Source: Nocardioides sp. YIM 152315
GTDB lineage: Bacteria; Actinomycetota; Actinomycetes; Propionibacteriales; Nocardioidaceae
NCBI RefSeq assembly: GCF_029210375.1
Contig: NZ_JARGER010000038.1
Span: 332,557 to 396,556 of the forward strand
Direction of reading: 5' to 3'
DNA length: 64,000 bases
In this document: positions 24,748 through 34,291 of the stretch, piece by piece
How positions within the stretch are numbered: the first letter of the stretch is position 1
How the letters are laid out: the number at the start of each line of letters is the position of its first letter
Position numbers and translations under genes: made by a program
Notes under the pieces: generated by a model
Databases searched by the model: none
What the model was told of the DNA's origin: nothing
The model's input: the letters and a program-made list of their open reading frames with translations, nothing else

Positions 24748-25727
24748 GTATCCCCCCGGCGGGGGGCGCACCAGGCGCGGGTGTCGGTGCGCACGAGCAG
24801 GCGGATGCACAGCGCGCTGGCGACCAGGGGCAGGACCAGCAGGACGGCGCCCATGAGCGTGCCCAGCAGGCAGAGGGCGGCCGCGGTCGCGGCGGAGATG
24901 ATCAGCACGATGCGCGCCCACTCGGCGCCGCGGAGCACCAGCACGGCCAGGGCCGCCGCCGACGCGCACCAGAGGACGACCCCGGCGATGAGGAGGTACG
25001 TCGCGCCGATGAGCAGGTCGTCGGAGATGCCCTGCTCGACCAGCTCGGGGTTGTCGCGGTGCACCTCGTCGAGCATCCGGTCGGGCCAGACCGCCAGCAC
25101 GACGGCGCTCACGACCAGGGCCAGGACGGTGACCGACGTGGAGATCCAGGTCAGCACGCCGGACCAGACGACGGCCCGGGGCCGTGTCGGTTGAAGGGGG
25201 TGGGCGGGCTGTGCGTGCTGGGACTGCGCCGGGTGCACGGGGTGGGACTCGGCGGGAGGCGCCGACCCGGCGACCGGTGCCGCCGGCCGCTCGGGCGGCG
25301 TGCGGCCGTCGAACCAGGACCGCGACGGCTGCAACCACAAGATGGCGGCGGAGGCGGCGACGAGCGAGCTGAGGAAGCCGCCGGTCACCAGCCCGGCGAA
25401 GAAGAGGGGCACCGCGAGCACGGTCACCGCGAGCCGGGCGCCCCGGCTGCGCCGCAGCACCTGGTAGCCGAGCACGCCGGCGGCCGCCGCACATCCACCG
25501 GTGACCATGGCGAGGGCGCGCATCACCGCGATGGCCGTGTCGTCGGAGATGCCCAGGTCGGAGCCCGGCGGCTCGGCGAGGAAGCGGTCGACCGCGGCCT
25601 GCGTCTCGAGCGAGTGCAGCGAGCCGACGCGCTGGTAGACGAGCACGACGACGAGGGCGGACCCGACCATCAGCAGCCAGCCCGCCAGGGTGACCTGGCG
25701 GGGGCGGGTCGGTGCCGATTCGCTCAC
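24741..25727 (-). CDS. polytopic membrane protein of unknown function
   Basis: A 328-residue protein with a hydrophobic N-terminal block (about four helices, residues 13-140), a Pro/His/Gln-rich linker (about 140-185, with repeated HP and QP pairs) and a second block of about four helices (190-315). No family signature is recognised. The duplicated layout suggests two related membrane modules joined by a flexible linker. It starts at a GTG (25727), 29 bases after the gudD stop on the same strand, so it might be transcribed with the glucarate operon, but nothing in it looks like a glucarate transporter. Confidence 0.8.
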   Translation of the reverse strand: MSESAPTRPRQVTLAGWLLMVGSALVVVLVYQRVGSLHSLETQAAVDRFLAEPPGSDLGISDDTAIAVMRALAMVTGGCAAAAGVLGYQVLRRSRGARLAVTVLAVPLFFAGLVTGGFLSSLVAASAAILWLQPSRSWFDGRTPPERPAAPVAGSAPPAESHPVHPAQSQHAQPAHPLQPTRPRAVVWSGVLTWISTSVTVLALVVSAVVLAVWPDRMLDEVHRDNPELVEQGISDDLLIGATYLLIAGVVLWCASAAALAVLVLRGAEWARIVLIISAATAAALCLLGTLMGAVLLVLPLVASALCIRLLVRTDTRAWCAPRRGDTP

Positions 25728-25756
25728 GCGGTCATTTCACCACGTGCGTGGGCGGC

Positions 25757-27079
25757 TCACCGCACGAGGCAGGGGCGCTTGGCGTCGAAGACCCAGCCCT
25801 CGACGAGGAACTGCATCGCGACCGCGTCGTCGCGGGCGCCCAGGCCGTGCTCGAGGTAGAGCTCGTGGGCCGCGGCGACCTTGTCGCGGTCGAGACGTAC
25901 GCCGAGCCCGGGCGCCGTGGGCACCTCGATCGCGCCCGCGCGGATCTGCAGCGGCTCCTCGGTGAGCCCCTGCCCGTCCTGCCAGATCCAGTGCGTGTCG
26001 AGCGCGGTGATCTCGCCGGGCGCCGCGGCGCCGACGTGGGTGAACATCGCGAGCGACACGTCGAAGTGGTTGTTGGAGTGCGAGCCCCAGGTCAGCCCGA
26101 AGTCGTGGCAGAGCTGGGCGACCCGCACGGAGCCGGCCATCGTCCAGAAGTGCGGGTCGGCGAGGGGGATGTCCACGGCGTCGGTGCGCACGGCGTGCGC
26201 CATCTGCCGCCAGTCGGTCGCGATCATGTTGGTGGCCGTGCGCAGCCCGGTCGCGCGCTTGAACTCGGCCATCACCTCGCGTCCCGAGTAGCCGCCCTCG
26301 GCGCCACACGGGTCCTCGGCGTACGCGAGCACGTCGTCGGTGCCGCGGAGCAGGCGGATCGCGTCGGCGAGCAGCCAGCCGCCGTTGGGGTCGAGGGTGA
26401 TCCGCGCGTCGGGGAAGCGCTCGTGGAGCGCGGTGACCGCCGCGACCTCCTCCTCGCCCGCGAGCACCCCGCCCTTGAGCTTGAAGTCGACGAACCCGTA
26501 GCGCTGCTGCGCCGCCTCGGCCAGCCGGACGACGGCCTCTGGCGTGAGCGCCTTCTCGCGGCGCACCCGCTCCCAGTCGTCGGCGCCGTCGGGCTCGCGG
26601 AGGTAGGGCAGGTCGGTGTCGTCGGGGTCGCCGACGTAGAAGAGGTAGCCGAGCATCGGCACCTGCGTGCGCTGCTGCCCGTCGCCGAGCAGCTCGGCGA
26701 CCGGTACTCCCTGCGCCTGACCGGCGAGGTCGAGCAGCGCCGACTCCAGCGCGGTCACCGCGTGCACCGTCGTGCGCAGGTCGAAGGTCTGCAGGCCGCG
26801 ACCGCCCGCGTCGCGGTCGGCGAAGCGCGCGGCGACGCTGCGCAGCAGCGAGCGGTACGTCGCGACCGGCTGCCCGACGAGCAGCGCCGCCGCGTCGGCG
26901 ATCGTGGCGCGGATCGCCTCCCCGCCGGGCACCTCCCCCACGCCCTCGCGACCTTCGCTGTCGGTGACGACCGCGAGGTTGCGGGTGAAGTACGGCGCGT
27001 GCGCGCCGCTGAGGTTGAGCAGCATCGAGTCGCGCCCCGCGACGGGCACGACCTCGACCTGGGCGATGGTGCTGCTCAT
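25757..27079 (-). CDS. gudD: glucarate dehydratase
   Basis: A 440-residue enolase-superfamily enzyme that dehydrates D-glucarate (and L-idarate) to 5-keto-4-deoxyglucarate. The KxK catalytic pair is in [15 protein letters not shown] (about residue 200), the metal-ligand segment in [24 protein letters not shown] follows, and the catalytic histidine is in [14 protein letters not shown] (about 330). The N-terminus ([20 protein letters not shown]) is characteristic of GudD. It is the third gene of the kdgD-aldehyde dehydrogenase-gudD operon, 61 bases after the dehydrogenase. Confidence 0.95.
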   Translation of the reverse strand: MSSTIAQVEVVPVAGRDSMLLNLSGAHAPYFTRNLAVVTDSEGREGVGEVPGGEAIRATIADAAALLVGQPVATYRSLLRSVAARFADRDAGGRGLQTFDLRTTVHAVTALESALLDLAGQAQGVPVAELLGDGQQRTQVPMLGYLFYVGDPDDTDLPYLREPDGADDWERVRREKALTPEAVVRLAEAAQQRYGFVDFKLKGGVLAGEEEVAAVTALHERFPDARITLDPNGGWLLADAIRLLRGTDDVLAYAEDPCGAEGGYSGREVMAEFKRATGLRTATNMIATDWRQMAHAVRTDAVDIPLADPHFWTMAGSVRVAQLCHDFGLTWGSHSNNHFDVSLAMFTHVGAAAPGEITALDTHWIWQDGQGLTEEPLQIRAGAIEVPTAPGLGVRLDRDKVAAAHELYLEHGLGARDDAVAMQFLVEGWVFDAKRPCLVR

Positions 27080-27140
27080 TCGGGGCCCCCGCCGAGTTGT
27101 TCGGGGGAGCGCAGCCGAGGAGGGGAACTCTGTGTGAAGG

Positions 27141-28640
27141 TCACGGCAGCTGGAGCTCGCCGTCGATCCGGCGGACCAGGCCCCACGGATTGTCGTCGCG
27201 CACCGCCTCGGGCAGCACGTCGGCCGGCACGTCCTGGTAGGCGACCGGACGCTGGAAGCGTTCGATCGCGAGGCTGCCGACCGAGGTCCCCCGCGAGTCG
27301 GAGGTCGCCGGGAACGGGCCGCCGTGGACCATCGCGTGCCCGACCTCGACACCGGTCGGCCAGCCGTTGAAGAGGATCCGCCCGACCCTGAGCTCCAGCA
27401 CCGGCAGCAGCGCACGGGCCGCCGGAGCGTCCCGGTCGGTGGCGTGCACGGTCGCGGTCAGCTGGCCCTCGAGCGACTCCAGGTGCGGCAGCAGGTCGTC
27501 GACGTCGTCGTAGCGGACGACGACGCCGGAGGCGCCGAAGACCTCGTCGGTCACCGGCGCTCCCAGTGCCGCGGCCTCGACGAGCTGGGGCGCCGGCGCA
27601 CCGTCGGCACCCGAGCCCTCGGCGATGACGCGCACGCCCTCGGCGCCCCGCAGCCGCTCGGTGCCGGACGCGTACGCCGCGGCGATCGCCGGGGTGAGCA
27701 TCGGGGCACCGGCCGCCTCGCGCACGGCCGCCGCGGCGGCGGCCAGGAACGCGTCGCCCGCCTCGCCGCGGGGCAGGAAGAGCAGGCCGGGGTTGGTGCA
27801 GAACTGGCCGGAGCCGAGGGTGAGCGAGCCGACGTACGCCGTCGCGAGCGCGGCCACGTCGCCCCCGAGCGCGCCGGGCAGCACCACGACGGGGTTGATC
27901 GAGGACATCTCGGCGTACACCGGGATCGGCTCCGGCCGCGCGGCGGCCGCGGCGACGAGCGCGAGGCCACCCCCGCGGGAGCCGGTGAACCCGACGGCCT
28001 TGATCCGCGGGTCCGCGACGAGCTTTTGCCCGAGGTCGATGCCGCGCTGTCCATCGACCTCGAGCAGGAAGGAGAAGGTGCCCGGGGGCAGCCCGTGCTT
28101 CTCGACGGCGCGGCCGATCGCGCGGGCGACGAGGAAGCCGGTGCGTGGGTGGGCGGGGTGGCCCTTGACGACGACCGGGCAGCCGGCGGCGAGCGCGGAC
28201 GCGGTGTCGCCGCCGGCGGTGGAGAACGCGAGCGGGAAGTTGCTGGCCCCGAAGACGGCGACCGGGCCGAGCGCGACGTGGCGCTGCCGGATCTCGGCGC
28301 GCGGCAGCGGCGCGCGGTCGGGCAGGGCGGGATCGATCCGGACGCCGAGGTGGTCGCCGCGGCGTACGACGCCGGCGAACATCCGCAGCTGCCCGGTCGT
28401 GCGCCCGACCTCGCCGGCGAGACGGGGCTCGGGGAGGTGGCTCTCCGCCACGGCGGCCTCGACGATCGCCACCTTGTCGGCCTCGATCTCGTCTGCGACC
28501 GAGTCGAGGAACGCGCCGCGCTGCTCGGGCGTCGTCGCCCGGTAGGAGCCGAACGCCGCGGCTGCCGCGGTGGTCGCGGCGACGAGGTCGGCGCGGTCGG
28601 ACTCGGCGCCGGCGATGATCGAGCGGGGCTGCTCAGACAT
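27141..28640 (-). CDS. alpha-ketoglutarate-semialdehyde (2,5-dioxovalerate) dehydrogenase
   Basis: A 499-residue NAD(P)-dependent aldehyde dehydrogenase of the KGSADH type. [20 protein letters not shown] (about residue 130) and [12 protein letters not shown] are cofactor-site features. [12 protein letters not shown] (about 245) holds the general-base Glu and [13 protein letters not shown] (about 280) the catalytic Cys. It would oxidise 2,5-dioxovalerate, the KdgD product, to alpha-ketoglutarate, the last step of the pathway. The gene is between kdgD (30 bases upstream) and gudD, which makes the assignment strong. Confidence 0.93.
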   Translation of the reverse strand: MSEQPRSIIAGAESDRADLVAATTAAAAAFGSYRATTPEQRGAFLDSVADEIEADKVAIVEAAVAESHLPEPRLAGEVGRTTGQLRMFAGVVRRGDHLGVRIDPALPDRAPLPRAEIRQRHVALGPVAVFGASNFPLAFSTAGGDTASALAAGCPVVVKGHPAHPRTGFLVARAIGRAVEKHGLPPGTFSFLLEVDGQRGIDLGQKLVADPRIKAVGFTGSRGGGLALVAAAAARPEPIPVYAEMSSINPVVVLPGALGGDVAALATAYVGSLTLGSGQFCTNPGLLFLPRGEAGDAFLAAAAAAVREAAGAPMLTPAIAAAYASGTERLRGAEGVRVIAEGSGADGAPAPQLVEAAALGAPVTDEVFGASGVVVRYDDVDDLLPHLESLEGQLTATVHATDRDAPAARALLPVLELRVGRILFNGWPTGVEVGHAMVHGGPFPATSDSRGTSVGSLAIERFQRPVAYQDVPADVLPEAVRDDNPWGLVRRIDGELQLP

Positions 28641-28670
28641 GGGTTCCTCCCGGGAAGTTCGGTGGGGAGA

Positions 28671-29585
28671 TCAGGAGACGCGGGCGACCAGGTCGCGGAG
28701 CTCGGCGACCTCCTCGGCCCGCAGGTCGGTCAGCGGGGGGCGGACCGGCCCGGCCGGCCGGCCGACCGCGGCCAGGCCGCCCTTGACGATGGAGACCGCG
28801 TACCCGGGAGTGCGGTCCCGGATGTCCAGGTAGGGGATCACGAACTCGTTGAGCCGACGGTAGACCTCGTCGCGGTCCTGGGCGCGCACGGCGTCGTAGA
28901 ACTCGATGGCCCACCCCGGCAGGAAGTTGAAGAGCGCGGAGGAGTAGGTGCTCACGCCGAGCTGGAGCAGCGGCAACGCGAACGTCTCCGCCGTCGGCAG
29001 GCCACCGACGTAGGTGAGCCGGTCCCCCACCCGGGCGTACGTGCGGGTCATCTGCTCGATGCTGCCCACGCCGTCCTTGAAGCCGATGAGCGTGGGGTTG
29101 CGGTCGGCGAGGGTCGCGACCGACACGTCGTTGAGCACCGCGTTCGCCCGGCTGTAGACGACCACGCCCAGGCCGGTCGCGGCGCAGATCCGGCTGACGT
29201 GCTCGACGAGGCCGTCCTGACCCGCCTCGGTGAGGTACGGCGGCATCAGCAGCAGGCCGTCCGCGCCGGCGTCCTCGGCCGCCTTGGCCTGCGCGATCGC
29301 GTTGGCGGTGCCTCCGGTGGCGGGGGCCAGCACGGGCACGGCGCCGGCGACCTCGTCGACGGCGGCCCGGACCACCCGGTCGGTCTCGTCGAAGGTGAGC
29401 GAGAACCCCTCGCCGGTGCCGCCGGCGGCGAACAGCCCGGCGACCGGGTGCTCCGCCAGCCAGGCGAGGTGCTTGCGGTAGCCGCCCTCGTCGAAGCCGA
29501 GGTCGTCGGTGAAGTGGGTGACCGGGAACGACAGCAGCCCGCTCTTCAGCTGGGCGGCCAGGTCGGTGGGGCTGTACTCGGTCAC
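28671..29585 (-). CDS. kdgD: 5-dehydro-4-deoxyglucarate dehydratase
   Basis: A 304-residue member of the DHDPS/NAL aldolase superfamily (EC 4.2.1.41) that dehydrates and decarboxylates 5-keto-4-deoxyglucarate to 2,5-dioxovalerate. [16 protein letters not shown] (about residue 50), the tyrosine in [10 protein letters not shown] (about 143) and the Schiff-base lysine in [10 protein letters not shown] (about 168) are visible. The GTG start ([16 protein letters not shown]) has the Shine-Dalgarno GAAGGA at a proper distance; the frame continues upstream to 29636 without similarity. It leads the catabolic operon, behind the promoter at 29637-29665. Confidence 0.94.
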   Translation of the reverse strand: MTEYSPTDLAAQLKSGLLSFPVTHFTDDLGFDEGGYRKHLAWLAEHPVAGLFAAGGTGEGFSLTFDETDRVVRAAVDEVAGAVPVLAPATGGTANAIAQAKAAEDAGADGLLLMPPYLTEAGQDGLVEHVSRICAATGLGVVVYSRANAVLNDVSVATLADRNPTLIGFKDGVGSIEQMTRTYARVGDRLTYVGGLPTAETFALPLLQLGVSTYSSALFNFLPGWAIEFYDAVRAQDRDEVYRRLNEFVIPYLDIRDRTPGYAVSIVKGGLAAVGRPAGPVRPPLTDLRAEEVAELRDLVARVS

Positions 29586-29636
29586 GAGGCGTCCTTCTCG
29601 TCGGTCGTCGGTCCGCCAAGTGGCGGTGGTCACCAC

Positions 29637-29680
29637 GCTAGGAAGCCAGAACGATGCCTGTCCAAGCCCGAATTTGAATC
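29637..29680 (-). promoter_or_regulatory. promoter of the kdgD operon, matching the tctC promoter
   Basis: On the minus strand: -35 TTGGAC (29660-29665), 17-base spacer, -10 CCTAGC (29637-29642). Just upstream is ATTCGGGC. The same blocks, TCGGGCTTGGAC, GGCATCG and CTAG(C/T)GT, occur at the tctC promoter (30677-30715). A shared LysR-bound promoter is the likely explanation. Confidence 0.7.
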
Positions 29681-29718
29681 TCGTGATGCACTCCGAGCAT
29701 TGCCCCGGTGAGGCGCCG

Positions 29719-30630
29719 CTACTCGACCACGTCGGCGATCACACCCAGCACCCGTCGTACGACGGGACTGGCGACGTCGCGCGCCCAGATCGCGTGCAGC
29801 TCCACCGGCCGCTCCGGATCGGCGTCGAGGCGGGTGTCGCCACCGTGGTGGTCGAGCTCCTTGAAGACCACGCCCTCGACGTGGAGCGAGGTCGCGGAGG
29901 CGGGGGCGAGGGCCAGCCCGCGCTCGGCGGCGACGAGCAGCATGGCGGTGAGCACCTGGTGGACCCGCTGCTCGATGCGCGGGTGGGCGTTGGCGAGGAA
30001 GCGCACCACGAGCTCGTGGAAGTAGCGCGACTGCTGGGGGTGGTAGCCGATGACGGCCTCCCCCTCGAAGTCCCGCGGCGTCAGCGGCCGGCCCAGCGAG
30101 GCGAACCGGTGCGCCTCCGGGACGACGGCCATCAGCGGCTCGCGCAGGATCACCCGGGACGAGAGCAGGGCCGTGTCGAACGGCGGCCGCGCCAGCCCGA
30201 TGTCGAGCTCGCCGCGCCGGATCCCGTCGACCTGGGCGTTGGTCACCCGCTCGGAGAGCCGCACCTCGACGTCGGGCAGCTCGGCGGTCAGCCGCCGCAG
30301 CAGCGGGCCGAGGATCGAGATCGCGGAGACGGCGGTGAAGCCGAGCCGGACCACGCCCGCGGCGCCGGCGTCGACGCGGCGGGCGAGGTCGCCGGCGCTG
30401 TCGACCAGGTTGAGCATCCGGTAGGCCTCGTCGAGGAAGGCCTCGCCCGCGCCGGTGAGCACCACCCGGCGGTTGTCCCGCTCGAGGAGCTGGGCCCCGA
30501 TCGACCTCTCCAGCTTCTGGATCTGCCGCGACAGCGGCGGCTGGGTCATCTGCAGGCGCTCGGCCGCGCGGCCGAAGTGCAGCTCCTCCGCCACCGCGAC
30601 GAACGACCGGACCTGGTCGAGCGTGATCAC
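29719..30630 (-). CDS. LysR family regulator of the aldarate operons
   Basis: A 303-residue LysR protein. The HTH is at residues 1-60 ([25 protein letters not shown]) and the effector-binding domain after residue 90 ([20 protein letters not shown]). The gene lies between the two aldarate operons and is transcribed toward kdgD. The kdgD promoter is just beyond its 3' end and the tctC promoter just beyond its 5' end. Because the two promoters are nearly identical, this LysR is the best candidate for their common regulator, with an aldarate or pathway intermediate as possible inducer. A TACGCT hexamer lies 6 bases before its GTG. Confidence 0.92.
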   Translation of the reverse strand: MITLDQVRSFVAVAEELHFGRAAERLQMTQPPLSRQIQKLERSIGAQLLERDNRRVVLTGAGEAFLDEAYRMLNLVDSAGDLARRVDAGAAGVVRLGFTAVSAISILGPLLRRLTAELPDVEVRLSERVTNAQVDGIRRGELDIGLARPPFDTALLSSRVILREPLMAVVPEAHRFASLGRPLTPRDFEGEAVIGYHPQQSRYFHELVVRFLANAHPRIEQRVHQVLTAMLLVAAERGLALAPASATSLHVEGVVFKELDHHGGDTRLDADPERPVELHAIWARDVASPVVRRVLGVIADVVE

Positions 30631-30636
30631 CGGGCC

Positions 30637-30642
30637 AGCGTA
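30637..30642 (-). promoter_or_regulatory. -10 element of the aldarate LysR gene
   Basis: TACGCT on the minus strand, 6 bases before the GTG at 30630. Confidence 0.45.
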
Positions 30643-30670
30643 GTTGACGATGCACGCAGTGGATCACTCC

Positions 30671-30715
30671 ATGCCGAATCGGGCTTGGACGGGCATCGAC
30701 GTGGCTACCTAGTGT
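30671..30715 (+). promoter_or_regulatory. promoter and candidate LysR site of the tctCBA operon
   Basis: -35 TTGGAC (30685-30690), 17-base spacer, -10 CCTAGT (30708-30713). ATGCC (30671-30675) and GGCAT (30691-30695) form an inverted pair around the -35, as in a LysR box. The sequence is a near copy of the kdgD promoter on the other strand. Confidence 0.7.
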
Positions 30716-30767
30716 CGGTGGTCACACCGCGCCGGACCGTGTCCCGGCGACCGACCAAGGAGTAACG

Positions 30768-31766
30768 ATGCGCAAGCACAGCACCCGCCTCGCCGTCGCG
30801 ATCGGCGGCGCGAGCCTGGCCCTCACCGCCTGCGGCGGTGTCGAGAGCTCCACCGGCGGTGGGGACGGGGGTGGCGACTACCCGAGCGGCACCGTCGAGA
30901 TGTACGTCGGCGCCTCGGCGGGCGGCTCGTCGGACCTGATCAGCCGCCAGGTGTCCAAGGGTCTCTCCGACGAGCTGGGCGAGTCCTTCCCGGTCATCAA
31001 CCGCGAGGGCGCGAACGGCGCGCTCGCGGCCGCGGAGGTCGCCGGCGCCGAGCCGGACGGCTCGACGATCGCGATCCAGAACGCGTCCCTCTTCGTCATC
31101 ACGCCGCTCGCGGTCAGCGAGGACGAGGCGACCAGCATCGACGACTTCGAGGTGATCCAGGGCGTCTCGCGCGACGACTACGTGCTCGTCACCAACCCGA
31201 AGAGCGGCTACAAGTCGCTCGGCGACATCAAGGCCGCCACCAAGAAGGTCACCTACGGCACGTCCGGCGTCGGGACCGGCGCCCAGCTCTCCTGCGCGCT
31301 CACCTACGAGACGGCCGGCGTCGACGCCGAGGCGGTGCCCTTCGACGGCGGCGCCCCGACCCTGACCGCCGTGCTCGGCAACCAGGTCGACACCGCGTGC
31401 ATGCAGACCGGCGAGGCAATCGAGAACATCGAGTCCGGCAAGCTGGTCCCGCTCAGTGTCTTCAGCGACGAGCGCATCGACTACCTGCCCGACGTGCCGA
31501 CCGCCCAGGAGCAGGGCCTCGACGTCGAGGTCGCCCAGTACCGCTTCATGACCGTCCCGAAGGGCACGCCGGACGACGTCAAGGAGACACTGATCGAGGC
31601 GATGCAGGCCACGTTCGAGACCGACGAGTACAAGGCGTTCAACGAGCAGAACAGCCTGACGCCCATGGAGATCCCCGGCGACGAGGTCGTGGCCCAGCTC
31701 GAGGAGGACAAGCAGCGCTACGCGGACCTCGTCGAGGAGTACGACATCAACCTCGGCGAGGGCTGA
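30768..31766 (+). CDS. tripartite tricarboxylate transporter substrate-binding lipoprotein (TctC family)
   Basis: A 332-residue exported lipoprotein. The signal peptide ends in the lipobox LTAC with the lipidated cysteine at residue 22, followed by a Gly/Ser-rich spacer. The mature part has TctC features: YVGASAGGSSDLISRQVSKG, VNREGANGALAAAEVA-type segment near residue 75, and YGTSGVGTGAQLSCAL. It should bind a carboxylate outside the membrane and deliver it to TctA/TctB. The operon context, with a UspA and a glucarate-dehydratase-like enzyme, and the promoter shared with kdgD point to an aldarate rather than citrate. Confidence 0.93.
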   Translation: MRKHSTRLAVAIGGASLALTACGGVESSTGGGDGGGDYPSGTVEMYVGASAGGSSDLISRQVSKGLSDELGESFPVINREGANGALAAAEVAGAEPDGSTIAIQNASLFVITPLAVSEDEATSIDDFEVIQGVSRDDYVLVTNPKSGYKSLGDIKAATKKVTYGTSGVGTGAQLSCALTYETAGVDAEAVPFDGGAPTLTAVLGNQVDTACMQTGEAIENIESGKLVPLSVFSDERIDYLPDVPTAQEQGLDVEVAQYRFMTVPKGTPDDVKETLIEAMQATFETDEYKAFNEQNSLTPMEIPGDEVVAQLEEDKQRYADLVEEYDINLGEG

Positions 31767-31794
31767 TCCCCCACCGGGCACACACGGAGGACAC

Positions 31795-32340
31795 ATGACG
31801 ATGAGCGACGAGCGCGCACCGCGACCGGAGTCCGGCGAGCCGGACATCCTGGCCGAGCTCCAGGCCGAGGTGGCCGAGGAGCTCGCCGAGGAGCGACCGC
31901 CCGCCGGCGGCCCGGCGTACCAGGTGGTCGGCGCGCTCGTCACTCTCGCCGTCGGAGTCGGCGGCACGGTGCTCTCCTACGGCTACGGCCTCGGCACGCT
32001 GCGCAAACCCGGCGCCGGCATGTGGCCGTTCGTGGTGAGCCTGCTGATCACGGCGCTGTCGCTGGCGCTGCTGGTCGGCGGACGGCAGCTGGCCGACAGC
32101 GAGAGGTTCACCCGCTCCAGCCTGCTGCCGGCGATCGGGATCCTGACCTTCCTCGGGCTCGGTGCGCTGATGCCGGCCGTCGGCTTCGAGATCCCCTCGC
32201 TCCTGCTCTGCGTGATCTGGCTGCGCTTCCTCGGCGGTGAGACCTGGCGCAGCACGATCCTGGTCTCCGTCGGAGCCGTGGCCGCCTTCTACTTCCTGTT
32301 CCTCTACGGGTTGGGCATCCCGCTGCCCCACCTCTTCTGA
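31795..32340 (+). CDS. tripartite tricarboxylate transporter small membrane subunit (TctB family)
   Basis: A 181-residue protein with a 38-residue acidic cytoplasmic N-terminus and four transmembrane helices (about 42-62, 75-95, 105-130, 145-175). This is the TctB layout, with the conserved KPGAGMWPFVVSLLITALSL segment. It begins 28 bases after tctC. It is the small subunit that pairs with TctA in secondary uptake driven by an ion gradient. Two ATGs (31795 and 31801) are possible starts. Confidence 0.9.
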   Translation: MTMSDERAPRPESGEPDILAELQAEVAEELAEERPPAGGPAYQVVGALVTLAVGVGGTVLSYGYGLGTLRKPGAGMWPFVVSLLITALSLALLVGGRQLADSERFTRSSLLPAIGILTFLGLGALMPAVGFEIPSLLLCVIWLRFLGGETWRSTILVSVGAVAAFYFLFLYGLGIPLPHLF

Positions 32341-32350
32341 GAGGGAGACC

Positions 32351-33874
32351 GTGGACCTCAACGCCTTTGCCGATGGCTTCGCCCTCGTGACGGAGCCGCA
32401 CAACATGCTCTACTGCCTGATCGGCGTGCTGATCGGCATGCTCATCGGCGTGCTGCCGGGCCTGGGCCCCTCGGCGACGATCGCGATCCTGCTGCCGATC
32501 GTCTACTCCGTCGACCCGGTCTCGGCGATCATCATGCTGGCCGGCATCTACTACGGCGCGCAGTACGGCGGGACCATCACCTCGGTGCTGCTCCGGTTGC
32601 CCGGTGAGGCGTCGACGGTGGTCACGGTCTTCGACGGGTTCGCGCTGGCCAGGCAGGGCAAGGCCGGCACCGCGCTCGGCATCGCCGCGATCGGCTCCTT
32701 CGTCGGCGCCACCGTGTCGATCGTGATCATGACGCTGGTCGCGCCGGTCGTGGCCGGCTGGGCGCTCGACTTCGGGCCCCAGGAGTACGCCGCGCTCGCG
32801 CTCCTCGGCGTGCTGCTCGTCGCCACCATCGGCAGCGGCAACACCGTCAAGGCCCTGATCGCCGCCACCATCGGGCTGCTGCTCGCCACGGTCGGCCAGG
32901 ACAAGTTCACCGGCGCCGAGCGGTTCACCTTCGGCAGCCTCGAGCTCCAGGGCGGCCTCGACTTCGTCATCGTCGCGATGGGCCTCTTCGGCGTCGGCGA
33001 GATCCTCTACAACCTCGAGGAGCGGCACGGCAAGGCGCACGTGCCGGCGAAGGTGTCCAACGTCTGGCCCTCGCGCAAGGACCTCAGGCAGTCGTCCGGC
33101 GCGATCGGCCGGGGCTCGGTGATCGGCTTCGGTCTCGGCGTGCTGCCCGGCGGCGGCGCCGTGATGTCCTCGCTCGCGGCGTACGCCACCGAGAAGAGGA
33201 TCTCGAAGCACCCCGAGCGCTTCGGCCGCGGCGCCGTCGAGGGCGTCGCCGCACCGGAGACCGCCAACAACGCGGCCGCCACCTCGTCGTTCATCCCCCT
33301 GCTGACGCTCGGCATCCCCGCGAACGCGTCGATGGCGATGCTCTTCGCGGCGCTGCTCGTCCTCAACGTGCAGCCCGGGCCGCAGCTGATCGAGGAGCGC
33401 CCCGACGTCTTCTGGGGCGTCGTCAACTCGATGTACCTCGGCAACCTGATCCTGCTGATGCTCAGCATCCCGCTGGTCGGCCTCTTCGTGCGCATCCTGC
33501 TGGTGCGGCCCGCGATCCTGGCGCCGCTCACCGCGCTGATCACGATCCTCGGCGTCTACACGATCAACAACTCGACGTTCGACATCTTCGTGATGGTCGT
33601 CTTCGGGATCATCGGCTACCTGATGAAGAAGGCAGGGTTCGAGCCGGGACCGATGGTCCTCGCCTTCGTGCTCGGCCTGATCCTCGAGGACAACGTCCGC
33701 CGGTCGCTGATCATCGAGAACGGCGACCCGCTGGGCCTGGTCACCCGACCGATCTCCGGGGTCATCTTCGCGGCCTTCCTGCTGGTCGCGCTCTGGCCGG
33801 CGGCCAAGCTCGTCTTCCGGCGCCGCAAGGCTCCCGCGGTCGCACCCGCCGATCGCGACCACACCACCGTCTGA
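32351..33874 (+). CDS. tripartite tricarboxylate transporter large permease (TctA family)
   Basis: A 507-residue permease with about 11-12 membrane helices. The family signature LIGMLIGVLPGLGPSATIAI is at about residues 28-47, and a second repeat, GLGVLPGGGAVMSSLAAYATEK, appears near 260, reflecting the internal duplication of TctA. YYGAQYGGTITSVLLRLPGE (about 75) is highly conserved. GTG 32351 is 10 bases after the TctB stop and is preceded by GAGGGAGA. It forms the translocation pathway for the substrate bound by TctC. Confidence 0.94.
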   Translation: MDLNAFADGFALVTEPHNMLYCLIGVLIGMLIGVLPGLGPSATIAILLPIVYSVDPVSAIIMLAGIYYGAQYGGTITSVLLRLPGEASTVVTVFDGFALARQGKAGTALGIAAIGSFVGATVSIVIMTLVAPVVAGWALDFGPQEYAALALLGVLLVATIGSGNTVKALIAATIGLLLATVGQDKFTGAERFTFGSLELQGGLDFVIVAMGLFGVGEILYNLEERHGKAHVPAKVSNVWPSRKDLRQSSGAIGRGSVIGFGLGVLPGGGAVMSSLAAYATEKRISKHPERFGRGAVEGVAAPETANNAAATSSFIPLLTLGIPANASMAMLFAALLVLNVQPGPQLIEERPDVFWGVVNSMYLGNLILLMLSIPLVGLFVRILLVRPAILAPLTALITILGVYTINNSTFDIFVMVVFGIIGYLMKKAGFEPGPMVLAFVLGLILEDNVRRSLIIENGDPLGLVTRPISGVIFAAFLLVALWPAAKLVFRRRKAPAVAPADRDHTTV

Positions 33875-33885
33875 GAGGCACGAGC

Positions 33886-34281
33886 ATGACCATCGTGATC
33901 GGGTACGTCCCCACGCCCGTGGGCGAGGCGGCCCTGGAGGCCGGCCTCGCCGAGGCCACCGTCCACGGCGACGACGTCGTGATCCTCAACAGCCCGCGCC
34001 GGGGCGCCACCGTCGACGCCGACCTCGTGGACGACGCGGCGACCGCCGCCCTGGTCGCTCGGGCCGCCGACCTGGGGGTGACGGCCCGCGTCGACCAGGC
34101 CGACCACGGCCCCGACGTCGTCGCGACCTTCGAGGCCGCCGTCCGCCAGACCGGAGCGCGGCTGATCGTCATCGGCCTGCGCCGGCGTACGCCGGTCGGC
34201 AAGCTCGTGATGGGCAGCAGCGCGCAGCGGATCCTGCTCGAGGCCAGCGTGCCCGTGCTCGCCGTCAAGCCGCCCGCATGA
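33886..34281 (+). CDS. universal stress protein (UspA) domain protein
   Basis: A short single-domain UspA of 131 residues. The nucleotide-binding motif appears as GLRRRTPVGKLVMGSSAQRIL near residues 100-120, matching G-2x-G-9x-G(S/T) in style. UspA genes are often found behind TTT transporter genes in actinobacteria and proteobacteria. It starts 11 bases after tctA and clearly belongs to that operon; a role in transporter or catabolic regulation is inference. Confidence 0.88.
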   Translation: MTIVIGYVPTPVGEAALEAGLAEATVHGDDVVILNSPRRGATVDADLVDDAATAALVARAADLGVTARVDQADHGPDVVATFEAAVRQTGARLIVIGLRRRTPVGKLVMGSSAQRILLEASVPVLAVKPPA

Positions 34282-34291
34282 ACACCCCGTG

